This document shows positions 16,146-26,214 of a stretch of 64,000 nucleotides of DNA, in pieces. The stretch's first letter is position 1. Each line of letters begins with the position of its first letter. A program made the position numbers and the translations under genes. The stretch is from Rhizophlyctis rosea. Its lineage: Eukaryota; Chytridiomycota; Chytridiomycetes; Rhizophlyctidales; Rhizophlyctidaceae. The notes beneath the pieces were generated by a model. The model worked only from the letters and a program-made list of their open reading frames with translations. It searched no databases and had not been told where the DNA came from. The stretch lies in assembly GCA_027596075.1 (NCBI GenBank), contig JADGJC010000026.1, positions 1 through 64,000 of the forward strand, written 5' to 3'.

Positions 16146-16936
16146 ATGCCTTTCTCACCATCCGCACCGGTATCCATCCCCACGAGCTTACCCGCGACGG
16201 AAATGTTCGCTCGGTCGCCGTCTCCACCTCGCGCGGCGGGTTCCGGATTGAGTTTTGAGCAGCTGCCGGAGGTTCAGATGATGATGACGCAGATGCAGGA
16301 TAGGCCTGCTGGGGTACATTCGGCTAAGCCGAAGAAGTCCATCTTGAAGGCTGTTGGACCTGCGAAGAAGGTTGTGAAGGAGCAGCGGGGCGTGAGGCAT
16401 GTGCAGTTTCGTGAGGTACGTTAAAGGTTGATGTAGTGGTTCATCAATTTTTAAGGTGTCTAATGAAACCGTCTTTACAGTTTGTCATCGTCGCTCACAC
16501 CCACAGCCCCGACGATTATGACCGCAGCAGCCTCCAAGTCTCCCCTCTAACCCAAGAAGACGTCACAACCCTCCTAGCCTACCGCGCCGAAATGCACGCA
16601 ACAACCTCCGCCCTCGTCCGCATCCGCCAACAAGCCATCGACGAACAGATCCGCCTCAAGCGCCAGCAACAACATCAACGCCAACAGGAGCTGGCGGCCT
16701 TCCAGTTCTACCACGCAGCCGCTGCGGCTACCACCACGGTCAGCAAAGCCGCGTCAGCAGCCGAAACGACCTACTCCGCGTGGGACCAGCAAGCCGCCTA
16801 CGTCCCGATCCAACCTCCCTATGTGTCCTCCAACTACACACCTCATCCCTACATGACATCCCCGTACGGCATGTCGAGTTTCCATCACCCGTCTCCTCTG
16901 GGGCAGGCCTGGCGCATGCCCGCGGTGTACCATTAA
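16146..16936 (+). CDS. Putative protein phosphatase 1-docking regulatory protein (SILK + RVxF motifs)
   Basis: Two exons, 16146-16415 and 16481-16936 (donor GTACGT, acceptor TTTACAG), encode 241 residues. Residues 64-68 read KSILK and residues 84-88 read RHVQF. SILK followed by an RVxF motif is the docking pair used by several PP1 regulatory subunits, and both sit in a basic, otherwise disordered N-terminus. The splice junction falls just after VQFRE. The second exon starts FVIVAHTHSPDDYDRSSL and continues to a helical stretch with many Gln and Arg, then a Tyr/Pro/Ser-rich tail. The order VxF, then THS-DYDRS, then an LT-D-LL-RAEM helix, looks like a conserved unit rather than chance. PP1 binding is inferred from the motifs only; the wider family is not named. 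Confidence 0.65.
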
Positions 16937-18060
16937 TCGCTCGCGCTTTTCCTTTACCCTTCTCGGTCGCCGATACCCATACACTACTGTTTGCAAATCC
17001 TTGCTTACCTTGCGACCTTTTGGCAAAAAACAACCTATCGCGAAAACGTTATAAATATCTCTATCGCAAAATGTTCAATCTCCTCGCGCACGTTTCCTGC
17101 GGCACACCGGCCCGTCCACCATCTGTACATATCATTCCTCGCGCGACTCGCTCTCGAAAGAAGCACCTTTTGTATTGGTAGCAAGAGTTTTTTTTTCTTT
17201 AAAGTATAAAAGTATATCTGGCGGGATTTTGCTTGGCGGGGCTTCTGGGAAGCTTTCGTCTTTGGGATTCCGTTGTTAGCATAATCTATTTATATCTTTC
17301 TGGGCGGGGGCGGGAGGAAGAAGAGATGTCGGAAGCCCAAGTAGCATAGTTTTCTTCTTTTTTGTTTTTTTTTTTTTTGAGCTAGCACAAAAATTTTGGG
17401 TTCAAGTTGTTTTTTTCTATTCGGAGTTTTTTTTTCACGTTTTATGTTTTGGGGGGGTTCGTGATACCCGTTGTTTGTATCGAACTCTGCACCGTTTTTT
17501 ATTTGTGGTTCTTGGTTCGCAGTAGCAGTGCGATGTATTCGAGTTATTTCGCCGCTTTTGATTGTGGGATCATTTCTTTTGTCTCCAAATTGTAATAGTA
17601 CTATGACTAGACCTTGTTGCATTCTTTTCTTTACATCTATGTGTAATTTGATATCTGGTCGAGGACTGCTTAACATTGAATGAGAGGTGGTATGCATATC
17701 ATTTATTTTCAGGTCCAAGTCGTTCCCATAACATGATTTTGATGGTTGGGTTGGGAAAGATTGGGGCAGCTTTTTTTACAAAGGGTGCTGTTACGTAATC
17801 CATTTGCGTTTGAAGATTTCAGGGTTCTGGAACCGAGGTCTTGGTGACTGAAGGTTGACGCAGACTCGGATCGCGGTCGCGTGGCGCGTTGCTCTGACGC
17901 GTCTTCATCAAGACACCATCCTCCCCTCCTCAATCCTGCTTCAGCGTTCCCACCCATTCCCCATTCAAACCGTCCCAGCCTCATAACAATCAAATGCTAA
18001 TATAACAGCAGACACCCCATAACCCCACCCACACACGCCTTCCCAAACACCTCACCTGAG
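16937..18060. other. Intergenic region, T-rich
   Basis: 3' flank of the PP1-docking gene, with several long T runs (17190-17450) and a G7 run near 17451-17457, then the promoter side of the hydrolase gene at 18061. Short open frames only; no gene supported. Confidence 0.55.
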
Positions 18061-19429
18061 ATGTCCATGAGTCGACTCTCACGACCTCTAACCTATCACT
18101 TCCGTTCTGTTTACGTCCCGGCACCGACATTTCGACCGCCGTGTTTTTTTGTAACATCCCCAACAGCTGTATCACCGACCTTCAACCGCACCCGTACGCG
18201 CACACGCATACCCCACCGCACATTCATGCCTTCCTCCAAAAACGATGACAAGGAGTACCTCCAGGCCCGTAAACACACGGGCGAGGCGCAGAGTAATATG
18301 GTTGCGCATGAGGAGGCCAAAGGTATGGGATCTATAACACCATGCTTGGATGTTGGACCCATATCTGTCCGAAACTGAATGGTACCGCTTTAGAATCAAT
18401 CGGCCTAGCCCTCCTAGTCGTCGACGTTATCAACGACATCGACTTCGAAGGCAACGAGCATATTGTAAAGTGTGCGCGGCCGATGGCGGAGAAGATCCGG
18501 GATTTGATAGGGCAATGTAGAGATTTGAGGGTTCCGATTATTTATTGTAATGATAATTTTGGCAAGGTGGGTTGGGTCATGGTGGGAAGGAGATGATATT
18601 TGGTTATTACGTGCGAGTAGAGGTTGAAGTATTAAAGGACGGGTTTTGATGATGGAATTTGGGAAATTGTGTCTGTGAGGGCGGATAACTCAGTAACACA
18701 TGTCTAATCTGATACCACATCACAGTGGAACTCCGACATACGCGAAATCTACGAACACGTCATAAACGACAACACACCCGGTAAACCCATTGCGGAGATG
18801 TTGAAGCCCCAGAAGGTAAGCACTATCCTATTGCTACACAATCAACTCATGCTCATCATCTCGCTTCACAAAACAGGAAGACTACTTCGTCCTAAAACCC
18901 AAACACTCCGCATTCTACGGCTCAGCACTAGACCACCTCCTAACCTACCTCAGAACCAAATCCCTAATCATAGTCGGAATGGCCGGGAACGTCTGTATCC
19001 TCTTCACCGCCAACGACGCATACATGCGAGATTTCGCAACATTCGTGCCAAGCGGTAACGTATCACCCTCCCAATTGCTTTTGTTTCCACAATCCCTCAC
19101 CAACCAAACCCACTCTACCAGACTGCATAGCCTCCTCAACCCCCGAAGAACACTCCGCCGCCCTCCTCCTCATGGAACGAGTCCTCCGCACCAACACGTC
19201 CCCATCAACCGACCTAGATCTTAAGAAAATCGTAGATACACATAACAGTCACGCGAGCAAGAAGTCGCAGCAGGACTTGAAGGCGAAGGAGCGGCAGCAG
19301 AAGAGGGGGAAGGAGGAGCATGGGGAGGATATGGGGTGGGAGAGGAGTCGGGAGGGGAGCAATAAGAGGGGGAGGACGGAGCGGACGGGGAAGGGGGGGT
19401 GTGGGGATCCGAAAGGGGAGTGTGAGTGA
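18061..19429 (+). CDS. Isochorismatase-family cysteine hydrolase, possibly mitochondrial
   Basis: Five exons: 18061-18322, 18394-18566, 18726-18815, 18877-19054, 19122-19429; 336 residues. The core is the isochorismatase-like alpha/beta fold: ALLVVDVINDIDFEG supplies the catalytic aspartate, VPIIYCNDNFGK ends strand two, LKPKHSAFYGS carries the catalytic lysine, and GMAGNVCILFTANDAY has the nucleophilic cysteine. DCIASSTPEEHSAALLLME is the typical late motif. The substrate cannot be predicted; the superfamily includes nicotinamidases, ureido hydrolases and many orphans. The first 60 residues are rich in Arg, Ser and Thr with almost no acidic residues, so a mitochondrial presequence is plausible; an internal ATG at 18226 (MPSSKNDD) would give a shorter form. 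The C-terminal 60 residues are a highly charged Lys/Glu/Gln tail not typical of the family. Confidence 0.85.
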
Positions 19430-19882
19430 TGGTGGGGTGGGATGGGTGTGGTGTTGTGAAATATGAAAACTTGGGGTGGGGACGTTCTTGTCTGATTGTT
19501 TTTTTCTTCAATGAGAAACAGCTGACGTTTCCCCTGTCGAGATGTGAGCTGCATGACAGTCGGGACAACACTCGGACAAAAAAAGCATAGTTTGGACCGA
19601 CAACCTCAATACCATGATATGTATTAAACGGATTCCAGACTATACTACAACGCAAACCGGAACAGGGAAAGGAAGAAATATTCATACAACGAGATATAAT
19701 GGAAAGTTATGTGGATTGAAACGGGAAAAAAGTGGGCGGGGGGAAGAAAGTCTTTCTATCTGCAAGAACACCCTACGAACCAACTATGATATCGAACCGA
19801 CTATGATATAATATGTAGGGGTCGTTTTATCCAACCTATATCGACGCTATGTAACAACTGTTCACTGAGATGATGGGATCTT
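19430..19882. other. Intergenic space between convergent genes
   Basis: 3' flanks of the hydrolase and of the minus-strand SH3 protein gene. Nothing recognisable. Confidence 0.6.
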
Positions 19883-21143
19883 CTACATCATTACTGAGGA
19901 CCGATGGCCGTTGGAAGGTCCTGATGTTGGAGGGTTGATCTCTTGTACGCAGGCGCAGGGGAGGAGGCCGTGTCGGCCGGTTGTTTCGTTGGCGCCTTTT
20001 GCCCATCCTGTTGCGACAGGGAGAGATGGGTCAGTCAGCATTGGGTTGCAGGAATCCAGATTCACCATCACGACAGATGGAAGGAAGAAGAGTTCAAGTA
20101 GCAAAGATACTCAGAATGTCTTCCCCAAACTCGTAAACAAACAAAACAAAACCACAACCCACTACCCACCATCATTAAACAACAAATTCAACCTCACATA
20201 ATCCCCAACATTCAACTTAATCTCATCCTCCGCCTGCGGCTCATACTCATGCATAACAACGTACCGCCTCTCCAACACGCTCGCAAGATTGATACCGGGA
20301 CTCACGGCCATCTCGTCGTGCATCATTCCATCCAACGGCGCGGCTTTCTTGCCGAAGAGAGCGATGTTGATGCCGTCTGAGTCGGTGCGCGGGTTGGCAC
20401 GGGAGCGGGAGCGGCGGACGAGGAAGCAGAGTAGGAAGGCTAGGAGGAGGAGGAGGAGGGCGCCGATGATTGGGCCGTAGATGTAGGGGGCTTTTATGGA
20501 TGTTGAGGATGTTGTTGTTGAGGCGGGTTGGTTGGTTTGTGTTGGGGTTGGTGAGCGGGATGATGAAGGGGTGTTGGGTTGGGTGGAGGGGGTGTTTGAG
20601 TTTGAGGGTGGTGGGGCGGTTGAGGAGGATGTGGGTGAGGATGTGGATGGGGAAGAGACTGCTGCGGATGTTGTTGAGGATGTAGAGGAGGATTGTGAAG
20701 ATGTTGATGTGGAGGATGATGTGGATGGGTTTGCGATTCCGTGGGAGTTTCTGCCGCAGTTGGCGGCGAAGGAGGGGTCGTTGAGGCAGCCGCTTGGACA
20801 TAAGTTTTGCATTACCCATCGTCCTGTCATGTCATGCAGTTGTTAGCATCATCTGGCCGATTGTTTACAATCTTTGTTTACAATACTGAGCAGTAAAAGC
20901 TTACTTGATGTGGGATCACATGCCATGTAGTAGTTTCCATCGCACGCAAACAAGTCTGAGTGACAGTCATATGTCAGTAATCACGTCAAAGCACGAACAA
21001 TACAAAAACATCCTATCCATTTCTGGCATTTGACACATACCAACGTTATTATCAGGATTACACGAACTTCCCAAACTCTGAGCACCTGCCCGCCGTCCCA
21101 ACGCCGCCAGCGCAATAACAAAGAAACGAGCGTGGGAACGCAT
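19883..21143 (-). CDS. Signal peptide - Cys-rich domain - mucin stalk - TM - SH3 surface protein
   Basis: Four exons on the minus strand: 21143-21041, 20955-20905, 20823-20170, 20007-19883; 310 residues, all junctions in frame. A signal peptide (RFFVIALAALGRRAGAQ) leads into a short Cys-rich ectodomain of about 50 residues: CNPDNNVDLFACDGNYYMAC, then LCPSGCLNDPSFAANCG. A Ser/Thr/Pro stalk of about 80 residues follows, then one transmembrane helix at about residues 169-187 (GPIIGALLLLLLAFLLCFLV) with RRSRSR inside. The C-terminus is an SH3 domain, residues 238-294. Its first half (MHEYEPQAEDEIKLNVGDYV, then LFNDG) lies in exon 3. Its second half (WAKGANETTGRHGLLPCACV) lies in exon 4; without that splice the domain would be cut off. 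An extracellular Cys module linked to an intracellular SH3 domain suggests a sensor that recruits Pro-rich partners. The ligand is unknown. Confidence 0.85.
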
Positions 21144-22450
21144 CGTTGTGTTTGTGCGCTCTCGGGTAGGAGTACGGGAATTTGATCAAGTTGATGAAAC
21201 AAAACGCGTGGGTCTGAACAACGCTCGGCGTTCACGAAATGGGGAAGAGGTCGCGAACGCGAAGGAAAACTTCAGAATACCGTGAAGTTGAAATGCCAAA
21301 ATCGTGAAGATCGGTGTCAACACATTCACGGGTGTGAAGTCACTTTCCTCGCTTTAGCTTTTGCAGCGTCTTGTGGGCAAAATTTGGCAGAGGCACGGAT
21401 ACGGTATACATATGCATGCGTCAAAGGGTGCTACGCCTCTTTACACAGACACCCGGACAGTGCAGTGGTGTCAAATCGCGTACCGTGACAAGAAAACCGT
21501 ATTATTTAATTAATGAGGACCAACTGGACAGACCCCACTTTTCGACCTAGCGCTACGTCCGGCGTCCTCCAAAGAATAGCGAGAAACAAAGGGAGGAGCA
21601 AATCTCCATTTTCCTTCATTCGCCTACGAACGTACGTTCAGATAGGATCCAGTCCAACTCCAAGCCCATGATTGTCGTGAGCCATGCTGAACCGTGCGCA
21701 GCAAATTGGAAGCAACACAATGACAACCTGACACCGTCCCCCCTTTCCCTTTTTTCTGCTTCCGACCTCCGCAGTTCAAAACTCCGCCTCCAACTCTGTC
21801 TCGGCAGTGCAGCGTGTGCCTCGCGTTCTTGTCGATCGTGATTCGTGCAGTGAAGATGCTTGATGAAGGGAAGAGTGCTAAGCCCGTCCGGCGGCGGGCC
21901 ACATCGTGCTCCAAAATGGCAGTCTGGCCTGCGGAATGCCGTGGCTTGCGGCCGTGGGTTTTTGTGCGTGCGCCCAAGCTGTCAAAGTTTCGTAATCTGG
22001 TATCATGATTCTTATCATGATTTATGGATTGTCTTGAAAAGCATAAATACGCAGGTCAGATCGAAATGACCTGCACACAGGCATGTGGCGATTCTACTGA
22101 TACACGCTGCCGATGATGAGTTTCCGCCTGAAGCTACTTACACCGGCTACTACGTGCATGTTCGTCAACGTAAAGCGCGACAACTCACCGTTCCTCTACT
22201 TTCCATATGGACCGACAAAACGCAGTCCCCTATTTGTCTCTGCAACTATGATGCTTATGTTGGACAATCTGCCTGACTACAGATGAGTGATGTAAACAAA
22301 TCAACTGATCGCTGTCCTTCCGATTCTTACACAAAACCCAGACCATACGCGCGTTTCTTGCTCATCATTTTCGTACGTCCCGAACAATCGGCCTGCTAAG
22401 CTGGACAGAGAGCTCTGTGTGTACACTACATTCTTAGCATTGTCTCCACA
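21144..22450. other. Intergenic region upstream of the SH3 protein gene
   Basis: Promoter side of the minus-strand gene, then sequence with only short, unsupported open frames. Confidence 0.5.
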
Positions 22451-22930
22451 GGAATCAGTAATTCGGGCGGATTATGCGGAACCATTAACGGCGGGCGGGT
22501 ACTTCTGCGCTACCGGGTGGCATAACCCGGCTCATCTTCCCGGGTAGACGGCCTGGGCGGTGCATGCGGAACTGGATGCAGGAGTGACCTACTATGTCAA
22601 TGCAACAGTGTCACTACCAATTCAACCACCTCCATCACCAATACCACCACCCAACTCGCCACTCCAACCGCAATTAATAAATCAGACGGCTATTGCGGAA
22701 CTATCAACGGTAATATGAAACGTCTGTGACTTCGGCTTGTGCTGGTAGAACTCTTGGGGTTGCGGAACAGTAAGTGCATGCTTTACGTGTAGGAGCGAGC
22801 TGGGACAATTTAGCCTATCCACCACCACGACCAATCCAACCCCTACCATACCAGAAGCCAGAACGGCTGTCGTCGGTTCCACCACTTGGTGGCGCGAACC
22901 CGGCCTCCAAACGACCGGCCTCATCAGGTC
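22451..22930 (+). pseudogene. Possible relic of a Cys/Thr-rich extracellular protein (CGTING motif twice)
   Basis: Two short matching peptides can be read on the plus strand: NSGGLCGTINGG (22460-22495) and, after a Thr/Asn-rich linker, INKSDGYCGTINGN (near 22674-22715). They look like repeats of one Cys-containing module, of the kind seen in fungal extracellular carbohydrate-binding proteins joined by Thr/Ser linkers. No frame stays open through both: stops and frame changes follow each motif. A third segment near 22880 (TTWWREPGLQTTGLIRS) may belong to the same relic. No intact gene can be built. The assignment to a chitin-binding family is a guess. Confidence 0.3.
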
Positions 22931-23327
22931 AAAGCACTCTTGATGAGTTGTCACAATGAACGTTCGGGAGAGACTGGCTCATCTGACGCTTGCCATTTAG
23001 AATAGCCGGACTCCTGAGTGGTGAGATGCGAGAAAAAGGTAACTTGTCAATAGAGCTTCTATGCTTCATCAAATTCCCTCTGCATGACGAGCAGTAGAGA
23101 CCCCTACCGACGGCCACCGATATCAACGAGGCGTGGGAGAGTCCAGCTATCTAAGGCTTTCCACTTTAGAGAGCGAGACTCCTTTCGGTGTGATGATGGG
23201 AAGCGGAAGGGGTCTCCTCGTGGGAGCCTGAGTATACGGCGAAACGCGTAGGATGAGTGAGTATCCTGATTAGCGCCGTCCCTTGGAGGCAAACACCCAC
23301 TTTGGCTCGCCGTGTGGTACTACTAGA

Positions 23328-24182
23328 TCATGTCGATAAGGCGATATTGAAGCCGCAGGCGGCATCCCAACCTGTGGGAGCAGTAACATAGGGCAGTGGT
23401 GTCGAAGTGACAAAGGGGACAAAGTTGAACGGGTTGGGCGCTGACGCACTTGCATCTGATTGACCGTCCCACCTTGTTGATGTGGACGTCGCTGAGGCGT
23501 CGATGTTGATAGGTAATCTCAAACGGTTTGGCAGCGACTGGTTTTGCATTTGTGGAGAATACGGAATGCCGGTACGATACTCAACATGTTGACCAGTGAG
23601 GATGCCTGTGCTCCAAACGCCATCATCAACGGAGAAGTGTTGGTGTCAGTGCCTGACGATTTGCGCCCAAAGCCGGACAATGGTTTGCCGGGCGTGGTGC
23701 CAGCTCGTGATGGTCCTGCCGCCAAAGTGAACTGTATCGAACTGGAATTGGCCAAAGATTCTGACACCGAACAAGGAGGCGCTGGGGTTAATGTTGTGTT
23801 GCTTGCTGAGAGATGACCTGATTGCAACCTAAATCAAATGCTGGAGGGGTCGTATTGGAGATCCATCACTCGGCAGGAAAAGCACTTGCGGGAAGCCCGG
23901 CAGCAAAGCCGAATGTCAACGGCTCAGAGTGGCGTAAAATGGGTAAACCTACATCATCAGCCAGTCCTTTGAACTGGAAAGGGACCTGGTAAGGAACACA
24001 GCCGCAGTTTCACCAATTGAACCGGACGGGCAAAGCATACCGGTATTGTGCAACCAATCCCATGTGATCCCGTCTAACATGATAGCAACCGATGGGTGCT
24101 TTGAACAGCAACCACGCGCAAATGTCGCATGAGAGACAGTTAAAGTGACGAAGATGACTTTCCGCAACATTTTCGGAAGCAA
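23328..24182 (-). CDS. Possible secreted Ser/Thr-rich protein, fragmentary gene model
   Basis: On the minus strand an ATG at 24182 opens a 77-residue frame with a signal-peptide-like start (MLRKVIFVTLTVSHATFARG) and cysteines. A GTAGGT donor just before its stop could join to an acceptor at the end of GATTTAG near 23834, restoring frame into a Ser/Thr/Pro-rich exon (SSSIQFTLAAGPSRAGTTPG). A third open segment in another frame (23328-23549) has similar composition and a TGWDAACGF motif. The joins beyond the first are not supported by clear splice sites. It may be a real secreted protein with several introns or a decaying copy. The family is not recognised. Confidence 0.3.
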
Positions 24183-24496
24183 GCACGACTACGTATTGCT
24201 GCTACGTGTCCCCTTAAATGAATGAAGTCATACGCTTCTCACCAGACCTTCAATTCAAACAGAAACTCAAAAACCAATCTATTACCCTCTTACAAAGGCC
24301 AAACAGAAAAGAAAAAAACCAAAAAAAAATTGCTAAATCTCTATCTACACCTACACAAAACAACTCTGAACCCGACCCCTTCATCATCATCATCATCATC
24401 GTTTTCTATATAACCCATGGAGAGGTATTTTTTCCAATGCGTGGGGATCAACGGATATACAGGAATGGGGACAATTAAGACCTTGAACTGCGCATT
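24183..24496. other. Intergenic space
   Basis: Between the possible secreted gene and the end of the Reeler gene; A-rich, with a (CAT)n-like run (about 24383-24400). Nothing else seen. Confidence 0.5.
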
Positions 24497-25366
24497 CTAC
24501 AAGAAAAGCCAGGCACCGCCTCCGATAATGAGTAGGAAGGATAGGAAATGGGGAAGCGGGTTGGAAGACGATGATATGCTGGCGGTGCCGGTTGTTTTGT
24601 TCCCGTTTACTGTTGAGGGAATTGATTGTAAGTTTACAAAATCACTACATACACGAAGGCAACGAACGCTCAGACAAATAAGAAAAAAAAACCCCAAATA
24701 CATACCATCATTAACATCCGTAACACTCCCATCACTCCCCGCCGCCTCCTCCGTCCCATCATCCCCACCACCCCCCGCCGCTCCACCACCCCCACCACTC
24801 GTAACCGTCACATTCCCCGCCCTCAAACTAACTGTCGACCGAATAACCTCATACCCTCCACCCTGACTCTTAACCACCATAGCATAAAACACCACACTCC
24901 CAACATTAGTCCTCGGCGGCGTCCACGTAAACGACACCGGCAACGACACATCATCCCCCGTCTTATGCCCCAACGTCGCACCAGCCCCAAAAATCAAACA
25001 ATCGAAATCGGTTGCATCCATGTTTTGGAAGTTTGCTGTGCTGTATCCGGACCATCTTCCTTGATGGACTCTACTGTCTGCGGCTGTGGCGGCGTAGAGG
25101 AGAAGGCCGCGGAAACTTCGTTGGGTGGACGAGGAGAGGGTTATGGTTATGGGTTTGTTGGGTGTGTAGGTTGCTGTTGTTGATGGGGGTGCGAGGGAGT
25201 ATCGAAGTGTTGCGGGTTGACCCATGAAGTTGCCGCCGTCGGTGCGGAAGGAGGTTAGGGTTGATGGTCCGACGTTGCAGATTCCGGGGTATTGGGAGTA
25301 GGCGGTTGCGGTTGTTAGGGCGGTTAGGAGGAGGAGGAGGGATTGGAGGGGGGTTGCGGGAACCAT
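24497..25366 (-). CDS. Reeler-domain secreted protein, probable GPI anchor
   Basis: Two exons on the minus strand, 25366-24706 and 24609-24497 (donor GTATGT, acceptor CAACAG), give 257 residues. A signal peptide (LQSLLLLLTALTTATAYS) precedes a domain of about 150 residues with the Reeler layout: CNVGPS near the start, YTPNKPITITLSS, FRGLLLYA, CLIFGAGATLGHKTG, then FTWTPPRTNVGSVVFYAMVV. Reeler domains occur in reelin, animal ferric-chelate reductase-like proteins and fungal extracellular proteins; their ligands are poorly known. A Gly/Asp-rich low-complexity stretch follows. The protein ends in a hydrophobic tail without basic residues (HFLSFLLIIGGGAWLFL), typical of a GPI-anchor signal. The intron is a multiple of three, so retention would keep the frame but insert hydrophobic residues. 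Confidence 0.78.
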   Translation of the reverse strand: MVPATPLQSLLLLLTALTTATAYSQYPGICNVGPSTLTSFRTDGGNFMGQPATLRYSLAPPSTTATYTPNKPITITLSSSTQRSFRGLLLYAATAADSRVHQGRWSGYSTANFQNMDATDFDCLIFGAGATLGHKTGDDVSLPVSFTWTPPRTNVGSVVFYAMVVKSQGGGYEVIRSTVSLRAGNVTVTSGGGGGAAGGGGDDGTEEAAGSDGSVTDVNDGMYLGFFFLICLSVRCLRVCSDFVNLQSIPSTVNGNKTTGTASISSSSNPLPHFLSFLLIIGGGAWLFL

Positions 25367-26214
25367 TTTTGTGAAATGTAAATAAACAAGTTTTTTGGAG
25401 GTTGACGTCAAGAGGTCGGTAAATAAACAAAACTTGTTTTGTGGGCTTCTGGTTTCGAGGTTTCCCTCTGTGCTGCCTTTTTTCCTGCCCCACAAGCCTT
25501 CTTACACCGACACCGGCAGTTGTTGAGAGTCTAGCAAAGCGGTTTCGCTATGCTGACAGCTTTCTGGAGTGACAAAAAAACAGATGCTGCAACAGCATTG
25601 AATGCGGTGAGAAAGTTGCGGGGAAGAGCAGGCACTTGACCATTTTGAGTTGGGGGCATTTTACACAGGTGCGACTGCCGGTTGAAGGCGGGCGCGGCGC
25701 TCTTGAGAAAGCTTTGGTCAAATCCCTTTTGGACCGAGAGCGTGGCGGCGGCACATTCCGCCCACTGCCACCATCGGAGCCCGTCGCGCCCGGGCGAACT
25801 TGGGCGAAATTGGACCTGGCTGTGTTCTCCACTCCGCAAGTGCGCGGGCCAGTGGGGGAAGAAACTTTGCACAAAATGGTAGGGGTTGTAAGGTTTTTAG
25901 AACTGTTAGGTAAGCAGATTTGACTTTCGCGCGTCTGATTTTCCCCCACAATTGACTTGGTCATCATCTGAAGATGCGACATCATGTACCAAAACTTTCA
26001 TTTTTGCTCCGCAGAACCGGCAAGGGCTTCAACCGGAAGCCAGTGCAGACTGGCTAGGTACTTGGCTGAACTTGCTGTCATTCACGCATCGCAATTTTTG
26101 TCCCCTTTGGCCCTGCCCATAACAAAACTTCATCAGTCATCATGCAGTGATTCGCCGGCGAAGCGGCAATTAATGTACATAGGTAGTTCAGATCAACTGA
26201 CGTACATAGGTATA
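25367..26214. other. Intergenic region, GC-rich in part
   Basis: Promoter side of the Reeler gene and 3' flank of the PDK-family gene. Overlapping frames on both strands near 25550-25980 are not convincing. Two copies of GTACATAGGTA lie at about 26174 and 26202. Confidence 0.5.
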
